A stretch of 64,000 nt of DNA. Origin: Oasisia sp. SBJ-2009 (taxonomy: Eukaryota > Annelida > Polychaeta > Sabellida > Siboglinidae). This document shows positions 1 through 50,389 of this stretch, one piece after another. Each line of letters opens with the position of its first letter. Within the stretch, counting starts at the first letter, position 1. The notes beneath the pieces were generated by a model. That model searched no databases. It was not told where the DNA came from and saw only the letters and a list, made by a program, of their open reading frames with translations. The stretch spans positions 22,321,082-22,385,081 of the forward strand of contig OZ024866.1 in NCBI GenBank assembly GCA_964017155.1, given 5' to 3'. The position numbers and the translations under genes were made by a program.

Positions 1-59
1 GGCAATAGAGACTTGACGTGTTGTTTCAGTGACAATAGAGACTTGGTGTGTTGTTTCAG

Positions 60-71
<12 letters not shown>
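1..71 (+). repeat. 30-bp duplication containing a splice acceptor
   Basis: The block GACTTG-(A/G)(C/T)GTGTTGTTTCAGTGACAAT is present twice, so TTGTTTCAG|TGACAAT occurs at 21-36 and 51-66. The downstream copy is the likely VPS13 acceptor. Confidence 0.85.
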
Positions 72-23640
<23,569 letters not shown>

Positions 23641-24437
23641 CTGCTATGATTGACACCTGTCACTATAGTATGACACACATTATACATATTCATAACGTCG
23701 ACGTTTTGTGATTGCCTCTACAGGGTCGCAGAGATCATGTTAGTTTGTGCGTGTGTGTATGCTGTAATATTTATGCAGAGAATTAGGTGTACTTGTTCAG
23801 GACTTCTAATGTCAATCATGTATCTAAATCTACGCAGAAGTCTAACTCGGCAATGGGATTTTCATAAACTGACGTATTACCCAATCAAACTCGTCCAACC
23901 GCATTGAATGTGTTGATGTCATTCTGGAGTTACAGACTGTACTATGCAAGAAAAATAGCTGAGGCAATTGCTTTGATGTATGCAGATTGAATTCAAGAAT
24001 ACCGCGCTTCTTTTCTATGGCATAGGTGGCCAGGCTGCATTTTATATGATTTTTATATCTTGGTGCTTAATACAGTGTTATTTTTGGAAGCGCTGTTCCA
24101 AGAGACATGGTTTGGGTATTTTGTCGTCACTGGTTATGGTGAGTTTTATTTGGTGTATTTTTCAGTCAGCTGCAGAGTCAATGTCGGCAGACATCAAGTG
24201 CAGGAATTAATTTATGTTAGAGTAGTACGTGTTAGCTTTGGATGTGTAAGTTAATCTTGTGAAGAAACAAAACGGTGTTGGATAAAAACGTGCAACAATC
24301 AATATGGTCTTCGTGTATTTGTATTATCACATCTATATGTATAGGTTTCGATATTTAGTTTAAAATCATGTTTTGCAGATCACATTATATAACATGACTT
24401 TCTTAATAAAAATAAATGTAAATCATTTATCACTACC
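23641..24437 (+). other. VPS13 3' UTR and flank
   Basis: Non-coding sequence from the stop to the candidate poly(A) signals; short open frames here have no support. Confidence 0.5.
24405..24416 (+). promoter_or_regulatory. Candidate polyadenylation signals of the VPS13 gene
   Basis: Two adjacent AATAAA hexamers (24405 and 24411) lie about 765 bp after the stop, on the coding strand. No nearer AATAAA was noticed, implying a 3' UTR of roughly 0.8 kb. Confidence 0.55.
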
Positions 24438-24439
24438 TG

Positions 24440-24585
24440 GTAATGAAACAGGTTAGACCCTTGAGAGATTATCTGGATGAGTATGGGCAGAGGATAGCAC
24501 GAGACAGCCAGATTTGGAAACAACGTGCTGAGACCTTCGCCCAACAAGCAGACACTGTGGCGGAACAATGATGTCGATGATTATA
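24440..24585 (+). mobile_element. 3' end of LINE family A, short copy
   Basis: The plus strand reads GQRIARDSQIWKQRAETFAQ, then QADTVAEQ and a stop, followed by GATGTCGATGATT. It matches the C-terminus and GAT-rich tail of the copies at 15598-15865 and 63251-63660. Confidence 0.68.
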
Positions 24586-24931
24586 AAAACAAATATCGGA
24601 CAAGAGTGAATAAAAATATTCAGCCATAATGGTTACTGACCACCCCAGTGTGCCACATTATTTCAATTCAGCAATGTAACGTTTACAAATTTTTCTCCAT
24701 TTAATGAATTCATTTATTCCCAACATTGCAGGATATTGACCTAACAATTGCACCCCTCCACACCCTGCCACTACCACAACCCCACCTTCCCAAACACTGA
24801 CCTACACTTTTTCCCATCCACTCCACCTTAATCCCCCAAAACCCGACCAATCATACAGGTGCGCGATGCCCCCAGTAGGGGTTTGCAATACAGAAAGCCT
24901 ACTTGTTCGTGTCCGGGCATGGGTCAATGTG
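24586..24931. other. Intergenic, C-rich, nothing recognised
   Basis: A C/A-rich stretch (CACCCCTCCACACCC-like) leads into the repeat region. Confidence 0.5.
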
Positions 24932-24935
24932 TGTG

Positions 24936-25011
<76 letters not shown>

Positions 25012-25014
25012 TGT
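24932..25014. repeat. (TGCG)n microsatellite
   Basis: About 20 perfect GTGC units directly abut the 42-bp satellite. Confidence 0.97.
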
Positions 25015-25020
25015 GTGGTA

Positions 25021-28000
25021 TACAAGAGTACCAATGGCATACAGAAGAAGAAAGAGTACATAGTGAAGAGTACCAATGACAGACAGAAGAAGAAAGAGTA
25101 CATAGTGAAGAGTACCAATGACAGACGGAAGAAGAAAGAGTACATAGTAAAGAGTACCAATGACAGACGGAAGAAGAAAGAGTACATAGTGAAGAGTACC
25201 AATGACAGACGGAAGAAGAAAGAGTATATAGTGAAGAGTACCAATGACAGACGGAAGAAGAAAGAGTACATAGTGAAGAGTACCAATGACAGACGGAAGA
25301 AGAAAGAGTACATAGTGAAGAGTACCAATGACATTCAGAAGAAGAAAGAGCACATAGTGAAGAGTACCAATGACATACAGAAGAAGAAAGAGTACATAGT
25401 GAAGAGTACCAATGACATACAGAAGAAGAAAGAGTACATAGTGAAGAGTACCAATGACATACAGAAGAAGAAAGAGTACATAGTGAAGAGTACCAATGAC
25501 ATACGGAAGAAGAAAGAGTACACAGTGAAGAGTAGCAATGACAGACGAAGAAGAAAGAGTACATAGTGAAGAGTACCAACGACAGACGGAAAAAGAAAGA
25601 GTACATAGTGAAGAGTACCAACGACAGACGGAAGAAGAAAGAGTACATAGTGAAGAGTACCAATGACAGACGGAAGAAGAAAGAGTACATAGTGAAGAGT
25701 ACCAATGACAGACGGAAGAAGAAAGAGCACATAGTGAAGAGTAGCAATGACAGACGAAGAAGAAAGAGTACACAGTGAAGAGTAGCAATGACAGACGAAG
25801 AAGAAAGAGTACATAGTGAAGAGTACCAACGACAGACGGAAGAAGAAAGAGTACATAGTCAAGAGTACCAATGACAGACGGAAGAAGAAAGAGTACATAG
25901 TGAAGAGTACCAATGACAGACGGAAGAAGAAAGAGCACATAGTGAAGAGTAGCAATGACAGACGAAGAAGAAAGAGTACACAGTGAAGAGTAGCAATGAC
26001 AGACGAAGAAGAAAGAGTACATAGTGAAGAGTACCAACGACAGACGGAAAAAGAAAGAGTACATAGTGAAGAGTACCAACGACAGACGGAAGAAGAAAGA
26101 GTACATAGTGAAGAGTACCAATGACAGACGGAAGAAGAAAGAGTACATAGTGAAGAGTAGCAATGACAGACGAAGAAGAAAGAGTACACAGTGAAGAGTA
26201 GCAATGACAGACGAAGAAGAAAGAGTACATAGTGAAGAGTACCAACGACAGACGGAAGAAGAAAGAGTACATAGTGAAGAGTACCAATGACAGACGGAAG
26301 AAGAAAGAGCACATAGTGAAGAGTAGCAATGACAGACGAAGAAGAAAGAGTACACAGTGAAGAGTAGCAATGACAGACGAAGAAGAAAGAGTACATAGTG
26401 AAGAGTACCAACGACAGACGGAAAAAGAAAGAGTACATAGTGAAGAGTACCAATGACAGACGGAAGAAGAAAGAGTACATAGTGAAGAGTACCAATGACA
26501 GACGGAAGAAGAAAGAGTACATAGTGAAGAGTACCAATGACAGACAGAAAAAGAAAGAGTACATAGTGAAGAGTACCAATGACAGACGGAAGAAGAAAGA
26601 GTACATAGTGAAGAGTACCAATGACAGACGGAAGAAGAAAGAGTACATAGTGAAGAGTACCAATGACAGACAGAAAAAGAAACAGTACATAGTGAAGAGT
26701 ACCAATGACAGACGGAAGAAGAAAGAGTACATAGTGAAGAGTACCAATGACAGACAGAAAAAGAAAGAGTACATAGTGAAGAGTACCAATGACAGACGGA
26801 AGAAGAAAGAGTACATAGTGAAGAGTACCAATGACAGACGGTAGAAGAAAGAGTACATAGTGAAGAGTACCAATGACAGACGGAAGAAGAAAGAGTACAT
26901 AGTGAAGAGTACCAATGACAGACGGAAGAAGAAAGAGTACATAGTGAAGAGTACCAATGACAGACAGAAAAAGAAAGAGTACATAGTGAAGAGTACCAAT
27001 GACAGACGGAAGAAGAAAGAGTACATAGTGAAGAGTACCAATGACAGACGGTAGAAGAAAGAGTACATAGTGAAGAGTACCAATGACAGACGGAAGAAGA
27101 AAGAGTACATAGTGAAGAGTACCAATGACAGACGGTAGAAGAAAGAGTACATAGTGAAGAGTACCAATGACAGACGGAAAAAGAAAGAGTACATAGTGAA
27201 GAGTACCAATGACAGACGGAAGAAGAAAGAGTACATAGTGAAGAGTACCAATGACAGACGGAAGAAGAAAGAGTACATAGTGAAGAGTACCAATGACAGA
27301 CAGAAAAAGAAAGAGTACATAGTGAAGAGTACCAATGACAGACGGAAGAAGAAAGAGTACATAGTGAAGAGTACCAATGACAGACGGTAGAAGAAAGAGT
27401 ACATAGTGAAGAGTACCAATGACAGACGGAAGAAGAAAGAATACACAGTGAAGAGTACCAATGACAGACGGAAGAAGAAAGAATACACAGTGAAGAGTAC
27501 CAACGACAGACGGAAGAAGAAAGAGTACATAGTGAAGAGTACCAATGACAGACGGAAGAAGAAAGAGTACATAGTGAATAGTACCAATGACAGACGGTAG
27601 AAGAAAGAGTACATAGTGAAGAGTACCAATGACAGACGGAAGAAGAAAGAGTACATAGTGAAGAGTACCAATGACAGACGGAAGAAGAAAGAGTACATAG
27701 TGAAGAGTACCAATGACAGACGGAAGAAGAAAGAGTACATAGTGAAGAGTACCAATGACAGACGGTAGAAGAAAGAGTACATAGTGAAGAGTACCAATGA
27801 CAGACAGAAAAAGAAAGAGTACATAGTGAAGAGTACCAATGACAGACGGAAGAAGAAAGAGTACATAGTGAAGAGTACCAATGACAGACGGAAGAAGAAA
27901 GAGTACATAGTGAAGAGTACCAATGACAGACGGAAGAAGAAAGAGTACATAGTGAAGAGTACCAATGACAGACGGTAGAAGAAAGAGTACATAGTGAAGA

Positions 28001-28572
28001 GTACCAATGACAGACGGAAGAAGAAAGAGTACATAGTGAAGAGTACCAATGACAGACGGAAGAAGAAAGAGTACATAGTGAAGAGTACCAATGACAGACG
28101 GAAGAAGAAAGAGTACATAGTGAAGAGTACCAATGACAGACGGTAGAAGAAAGAGTACATAGTGAAGAGTACCAATGACAGACGGAAGAAGAAAGAGTAC
28201 ATAGTGAAGAGTACCAATGACAGACGGTAGAAGAAAGAGTACATAGTGAAGAGTAGCAATGACAGACGGAAGAAGAAAGAGTACATAGTGAAGAGTACCA
28301 ATGACAGACAGAAAAAGAAAGAGTACATAGTGAAGAGTACCAATGACAGACGGAAGAAGAAAGAGTACATAGTGAAGAGTACCAATGACAGACAGAAAAA
28401 GAAAGAGTACATAGTGAAGAGTACCAATGACAGACGGAAGAAGAAAGAATACATAGTGAAGAGTACCAATGACAGACGGAAGAAGAAAGAGTACATAGTG
28501 AAGAGTACCAATGACAGACGGTAGAAGAATGAGTACATAGTGAAGAGTACCAATGACAGACGGAAGAAGAAA
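25021..28572. repeat. 42-bp satellite, about 85 copies
   Basis: The unit is GAGTACCAATGACAGACGGA, AGAAGAAAGAGTACATAGTGAA (42 bp); some units are 41 bp (GACAGACGAAGAAG). Because 42 is a multiple of 3, frames stay open on both strands: Lys/Glu-rich on the plus strand and Leu/Phe/Ser-rich on the minus strand (1109 codons from 28664). Frame-shifting 41-bp units and CGGTAG stop variants cluster in blocks and show higher-order structure. I regard it as non-coding satellite. Confidence 0.95.
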
Positions 28573-28690
28573 GAAAGGCCGATCAAAGACCAGGTGGACA
28601 AAATCCTGTAAACGAAATATGTGAGTGTCAGCGCAGCCGAGGCGATAAACAGGGCGACATACATGGGATCGGACGTTTCAATTGTACAAG
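28573..28690 (+). mobile_element. Possible LINE C-terminal remnant at the satellite edge
   Basis: One plus frame reads RKKGRSKTRWTKSCKRNM followed by a stop, and then SAAEAINRATYMGS in register. This resembles the Gly-Arg-Pro-Lys-Thr-Arg-Trp plus Ala-X-Asn-Arg-X-X-Trp/Tyr C-terminus of many LINE polymerases. The match is short. Confidence 0.35.
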
Positions 28691-29545
28691 TGAATCTTTA
28701 TACTTAGCTAGCAGTCGTTGATACTGGAAACAGCCCGTAGGAATATTTATATAGCCCGCAGTGATACTGATTTACGATATAGCAATCACTAACACACTTC
28801 ATGCGTCGTTATTATTTTAGAAAGCCAGTGTAAGTTCTTATCTAACGGATCAGCAACCCTTAGGACTTTTTAAGCGTTCTATGGACGTCACCCCTTGTCA
28901 ATGTTTGCATGTCATTTAAGTCCTTCAAATGCTGTTTCAGCACCCACTCAGAAGTTCCGCAACATTCTTCCGGCTCTTCACAAGAAATGAATTGCAACCC
29001 CGCTGGGGCGTACAAAAATAACACCTTCAGCCTCCCAATACATTTCCTTCAGCCTCCCAATAAATCGCAAATTACACGCAAATATACACCTTCCCGAAAT
29101 ATTCGGAAACATACCTCTCTCCATGCAGCCTCGCCACGAAAAATACTTGTTTTGAAATGCCTGATCGCATCTATTGTGATCTTTAGCGGATCAGATTCTA
29201 CGTGACCCACCATCGTCACGTCTTCTGGATCAAAGTTTTTGATCGACACCAGAACTATTTGTTTGAGCCAGGCCTGGTGGATACAGTAAACAACCATTAT
29301 CACTTGGCGTGCTTGAGGTGACAGTCCTCGCTGTTCAATGGACTCCCCAGTCGCGGGCGGAGAACTCTGATCATATCATGTGTGATTGATGCGGGTGCCT
29401 GTGTGACACGGTGGGTAGGAGTGGGGGCGCATTGTATGTCGTCCAACTATTGAATGGAATAGAAAAAGTCATGGCACACTGAAGCGCTGTTTATCAATGA
29501 CCCGCTTTCATGCTCCGTTTTAGTCGTGTTGGGAAAGTTGGCTTG
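28691..29545. other. Intergenic, nothing recognised
   Basis: Mixed composition; no supported gene or element. Confidence 0.5.
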
Positions 29546-29896
29546 CATACATACATACATGCATGCATACATACATACATACATACATACATACATACAT
29601 ACATACATACACACATGCACACATACATACATACATACATGCACACATACATACATACATACATGCACACATACATGCACACATACATGCATACATATAC
29701 ACACACACATACACACACACACACAAACATACACACACGCACGCACACACACAAACACACACACATACATACACACACACACACACACATACACACGCAA
29801 ACACACACACAAACACACACATACGCACGCACATACACACACAAACATACACACACGCACACACACAAACACACACATACACACACACACACACAC
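29546..29896. repeat. (CATA)n then (CA)n compound microsatellite
   Basis: (CATA)n with CATG and CACA interruptions passes into (CA)n with CGCA and CAAA interruptions, about 350 bp. Overlapping His/Thr and Cys/Val frames are artefacts. Confidence 0.97.
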
Positions 29897-30266
29897 GTAT
29901 ACATTTCGAACGACGGATGTTTCTGCGTATGATCCCACACATTTACTCCCGTCACTCGTTGTACCCTGCGGGCACGATAACGTTGTGTCGATGTTATTTA
30001 GAAACAGGACGTCCGTCCGTGAGACAGACAGACAGACGACGAACGCTAACGGTGACTTCTCAATTACGGCTGCTGTGCAGGTCAACCAAGGTTTTTTGGC
30101 TTTACACTTCGATTGGCGGGGGTCCGGGAGTCAATCAACCATAGCGTAACCACGACCACCCCACCCCGGCTACCGCCGCACACGTACAACGGCCACCGAA
30201 GAGCTCATTGCACCCCGGAGAGCAGAGAGCGCGTGTCGTGAGAGCGATACTTCGAAGCAACCCAAC
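29897..30266 (+). promoter_or_regulatory. Probable 5' flank and 5' UTR of the SEA-like gene
   Basis: GC content rises to the start codon at 30267 (context CCCAACATGT). No clear TATA box. CCACCCCACCCC near 30157 could be a GC-box-like element. The transcription start cannot be placed. Confidence 0.35.
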
Positions 30267-46174
<15,908 letters not shown>

Positions 46175-46240
46175 AGATCAATGATGAACGTTGCACTGCG
46201 CAGTGATTGATATAGTGCTTCTGTTGCTTCTGCAGCTGCC

Positions 46241-46345
46241 GACGGACGGACGGACGGACGGACGGACGGACGGACGGACGGACGGACGGACGGACGGACG
46301 GACGGACGGACGGACGGACGGACGGACGGACGGACGGACGGACGG
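46241..46345. repeat. (GGAC)n microsatellite, about 26 units
   Basis: A perfect tetranucleotide run in the 3' UTR region. The downstream duplicate has only GGACGAACGGACAGAC at this spot, so the expansion postdates the duplication. Confidence 0.97.
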
Positions 46346-46443
46346 ATTACTAAAACAATGTAGCAAAACATTAAGCAGCATTATTAATATTAGTACTAAT
46401 AAGTAATGGCACGATGGGGAACGATAAAACGTCTATATAATAG

Positions 46444-46770
46444 ATACGGAAATATTCACGTAATCGACGATGGAAGCAGGATGCGAGACGAATTCAGAAA
46501 GGAGCCTGTTACCGAGAAGACGGTATCTCCCTCGATGAAGTTCAAAGCATAACACTCATCAACGAAACTGAACGTAAACTGGCCTTCTTCAACAATTCCG
46601 TTGTGAAAGTGGAATAGAGACCAATGATGAACGTTGCACTGCGCAGTGATTGATATAATGCTTGTTGCTGCTGCTTCTGCAGCTGCGGACGAACGGACAG
46701 ACAGATTACTAAATCAATGTAGCAAAATATTAAGCAACATTTACATATTAATATACTAATGAGTAATGTG
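46444..46770 (+). pseudogene. Tandem duplicate of the SEA-like terminal exon and 3' UTR
   Basis: The segment repeats 45997-46405 with substitutions, including an acceptor-like TATATAATAG at 46443. In phase it reads YGNIHVIDDGSRMRDEFRKE for 35 codons and stops early at 46550-46552 because of a small deletion; the original end (ACTGGCCTTCTTC) survives out of frame. It is either a relic or an alternative last exon. Confidence 0.82.
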
Positions 46771-46773
46771 GAC

Positions 46774-46779
46774 AATAAA
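46774..46779 (+). promoter_or_regulatory. Candidate polyadenylation signal of the SEA-like gene
   Basis: The first AATAAA noticed after the stop; it lies beyond the duplicated exon, so transcripts would include the duplicate. Another is near 46966. Confidence 0.4.
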
Positions 46780-47082
46780 ATGAGCGAACATACAGTCGAA
46801 CGAACGACTGAGCAAACATGTGAACAATCGAACGATCGAACGGGCGGACGAACGAAAGATAGAACGATTTTCTTTAATGAAGTGTCATATGAAGTGTTCT
46901 TCAACTTTACTAGCATTAATAGTAATACTTATTAGCACATTGTAGATTAATTATTGTTTTATAAGAATAAAACGTATTAACCATTACTTCATTTGCATCC
47001 AGTGTTCATTATTATATATCACCACTAGAGCACCAGAAGACAAACTATTGATGGCAGGTTAAATCGGTTTGCATTCACACCA

Positions 47083-47896
47083 CAGTAAAACCTGTCTTGA
47101 ACGACCACTTTGCTAGTCACGGATCGTTTCAGATTAAAACGTACGTGCCGTGAACAAATACCTGCCAAACGCGACCAGCGACCACACAAATTGTTCAGGC
47201 GACCGTTATTTTCACCTGCTTACAGCGGCCGGAACATGTTTCGTCGTTGGTTTCACGTTCACTAAATCCCTGTATCGTAGATTGATGAGATTGGTCGAAT
47301 TGTTTGATTAATATATCAAAGTGCGCAAGGATGAGGGGGTGCCATGACTGCCATCACAGCCGGCACCGGTGCCGCTCACATTTCAACAGGCAGCTGAACA
47401 TCCACGGGCACTGCGCGACTTCGGCTCGTTTACAAATCAGCCACAGTTTACTGCTTCAATTTGCCAGGCAGAAGAATTGGTTCATCAAACTGAACAATGC
47501 AGTAAAGCAAATAGCTTTAAGTGGACAATAATAGATCCTTTTTTTTTAAAGACATTGATGATTTTAGTGGAACAGTGCTCAAATAGTTTTCAGTGGGCAG
47601 AAACGTAAATCCGATATTAACAATGATGAACATAATACACTATTACTTTGTATCCCAAGGCGTTTGTACCTTGTCTTATACATAGCCCTAAATACAAAAT
47701 GTATTAATGATCATTTAAGTTTCGTTATGCTAGCAAAATGCTTGCCTGCCTGTGTAAATTATACACACATACGTGTACACTTTCATAATTATGTCGATAT
47801 GATTTTGTATGCAATCTGTTATTAGCAACCACTTGTCTTGAGCGACCGCTTTTGCAGGGCTGGGGGGGGGGCGGTTGCCCAGGACAGGTTTTACTG
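47083..47896. mobile_element. pogo/Tc1-like terminal-repeat element
   Basis: CAGTAAAACCTGTC at 47083 is matched by its inverse GACAGGTTTTACTG ending at 47896; subterminal TTGAACGACCAC and AACCGC are similar. CAGT...AACC-type ends with TA flanks are common in pogo/Tigger-type elements. TA follows the right end but the left flank is CA. No transposase frame. Confidence 0.6.
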
Positions 47897-48004
47897 TAGT
47901 GTGATCGAAATAAGAACATACCATTTATTGTTGGTAAGTAGTATAATAGGGTGAAATGGTACTATGCTTGGGTCAGTTTTTGGGTCGGATCAAGGAGTGA
48001 CGTC

Positions 48005-48525
48005 ATAACTCGGTCAAGGTCAATAAATAGGTCAATGGCGAATGTCATGCAGCAGTCCCTGGCGGATAGGGGATGAACAACTGGCATCTCCTTGCTGATA
48101 GGTCGTGAAATAGTACGGTCAACATTCGTGTCTTATTTTTAAAAGTAGGTCATACGGGACTCAAAGGTCATGCAGAGCCCCCTTTACGGATAGATTATGA
48201 ACTAATACTCCCAAAATCGGTGAGTGGTATTTTTATACTAGGTCTAAAATAATCAAAAGGTCAAGAGGTGCACCTAGAGATGTCATCAACTACACAAATG
48301 GATATAGGTCAAACATCAAGGCCAAAGGTCAATGGTCAACGTTAAGGTCAAATGTCATGATTACGTTCGGCACGTAGACGACATCAGTCACTTTCCTCAC
48401 GTTCCTCGCGTAGGTCACATACACGTCATTGCGCAGGAGCAATGTTACAATTGTCTATCTATCGTATGCATTATGCAATATTATAACGATGGGCTAATGC
48501 AACTGGAGCGGCGAAAGGTCAAAAG
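48005..48525 (+). other. Cluster of ten AGGTCA motifs
   Basis: AGGTCA occurs at 48017, 48029, 48147, 48165, 48258, 48306, 48326, 48345, 48412 and 48516, all on the plus strand. AGGTCA is the nuclear-receptor half-site. AGGCCAAAGGTCA near 48319 has the one-base spacing of a DR1. It could equally be a decayed repeat. Confidence 0.5.
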
Positions 48526-49965
48526 TTATGAAATAGTGTGTCTTATTTTCAAATTAAGCTAAACAGGTCCCCAAAGCAGCGCCCTACCCAGCACCTGGTC
48601 TCGTGTTAGTTAGATTATGAACTACACACATACATCAAATAAAGGTACGTTTTCTGTCTTCCGGAAACAGGTTATCAATTTCGGTTATTTCGAAATGTTA
48701 GCGCATTTACAGTTTCCTAACCGACTAATCGGCGTAAAAGCTGTCGGCCGACTGCAGTCGGTTGGTGTGTGTGCGCGCAATTTTACCCCGACGGTCGGTC
48801 TTATAACGCCGACTAACGTGGATTCAAATGTTGATTCGGCGGTCGGCATTAATCCGCAGTCGGAATTAGATAAGGAGGTATCCGATGACAACTTGGCGCC
48901 GCAGTCGCATATCCGAAGACGAGTCGGCTGATATGTGCAGGGTTTTTTCATAACTCGACGGTTGGCGGTAAGTTGGCGCTACCGGGCGCTACCGGGCGCA
49001 TAAATTATATACCTTAAAATCCGCAAATCGGCGCTACCGGTGAACAACATTTTTGAGGATTTCGTCGGGTTCGGCAGAGTAAGTTTCAAGATGACTGCTA
49101 ATTGTAACGGATAAATATATGATTCATTATACTGATAGAAAATACAATTCGACGCAATACATTTATTTGCTGGATTGCATCAGGAGCATAGACCCCTAGG
49201 TCAAACGCTGAAGCCATTTCGTCGTGAAAGCTAACGACAAAGCTTCGACTTCCTAACTTAAGTAAGGAATTTCGTTTTCTGAATAACCGTTGCGCCTATC
49301 TTTTACAAGTATTTAATGTTCCACACTCCACAAATTTAGCGTGAAATTAGTATTTTTGCGCTATTCTTCAATTATATATGTTATGTATGCCCCTGGTTTC
49401 TCTTCCGCCGCTGTGTGTGGACATGCCTGGATTGTTTCCGTAATTGACGAGGTGGTGGCAACGATATCGTCATATTCCTTTTTATCGCAACAGCCAACTC
49501 CAAAATCATCATATTTTTACTGACAAATGTGCTATTTTCTTGTAAAAATTGGGGAGTAAACGCCAGAAGGGCAAAGGCATATTTATTGTAGATTTGACGA
49601 TTTGAGGATCACGCCTAGTGCTGATGATCGGCTGACAACTTGGCGCCACAGGGTTATTTGTCATAACCTGACGGTCGGTGGTAAGTTGGCCAATAAGAAA
49701 TCATAGGGCAGTCATGTGATAGACCTCGTCCTTGCTAAACCCGGCGTATTTCTTAGTTTTCAAGCCAACTCTGATCAGAAGGTTTCATTACCTTTACATT
49801 TTACTGACCTGGCGGGTAACCAAGTTTTTAGAAAGTAGTAGGTTATTTTGTCCTAATTCCCTTGACCCATTACCGTATTTGTATTGCTTGTCTTAAAATA
49901 AATAATGGCAAAGTTACCACACTAACCCTGCTTGTTCTATCTGCCGCATTTGTAGATAGATGAGT
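48526..49965. other. Intergenic with a repeated TCGGCG-rich motif
   Basis: AACTTGGCGCC-(A/G)CAG with CATAAC and GACGGT-GG-GGTAAGTTGGC occurs near 48889-48975 and again near 49628-49690, suggesting two ends or copies of one element. A related GTCGGC-rich stretch lies near 56705-56760. GGCGCTACCGGGCG is duplicated near 48975-48995. Confidence 0.5.
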
Positions 49966-49969
49966 TTAT

Positions 49970-50290
49970 TTTATGATAACTTTACAGTTGGATTGTTCAC
50001 CATTGACCACGCCATTCTCATTATACGTTAATCAACTTGGTACGACATATCTGGCACTGCATTGCGCTGGTTTTCTTCATACCTGTCTGCTAGACGGCAA
50101 GTCATTAAGATGGGAAGCGGTTTCTCAGATATGCTGCCCATCTCATGTGGTGTCCCCCAGTATTATGTTTTAGGGCCATTGTTTTTCACACTCTATACAA
50201 TGCCACTAGGTTTTTTTCTTCAAATGTCACAATGTGGATCATCATTTTTATGTAGACGACACAAATATACATTGCTTTGGCTGCACCTTG
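49970..50290 (+). mobile_element. LINE reverse transcriptase fragment with YVDD box
   Basis: Across frameshifts it reads LRWFSSYLSARRQV-like, then FSDMLPISCGVP, LGPLFFTLYTMPLG and HHFYVDDTNIH. The Gly-Val-Pro and YVDD motifs identify a non-LTR reverse transcriptase of CR1/L2 type. It is cut off by a (CA)n tract at 50293-50388 and lacks both ends. Confidence 0.8.
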
Positions 50291-50292
50291 TG

Positions 50293-50304
50293 CACACACA
50301 CACA

Positions 50305-50388
<84 letters not shown>
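50293..50388. repeat. (CA)n microsatellite
   Basis: About 48 CA units with one TA interruption. Confidence 0.97.

Positions 50389-50389
<1 letters not shown>

Noticed and set aside
25335..28664. 1109-codon minus-strand open frame
   Set aside because: It is an artefact of the 42-bp satellite, whose period is a multiple of three; only the first 33 codons lie outside the array and they show no gene features.
29447..30149. Overlapping His/Thr and Cys/Val frames of 140-212 codons
   Set aside because: Translations of (CATA)n and (CA)n; all frames are open at once.
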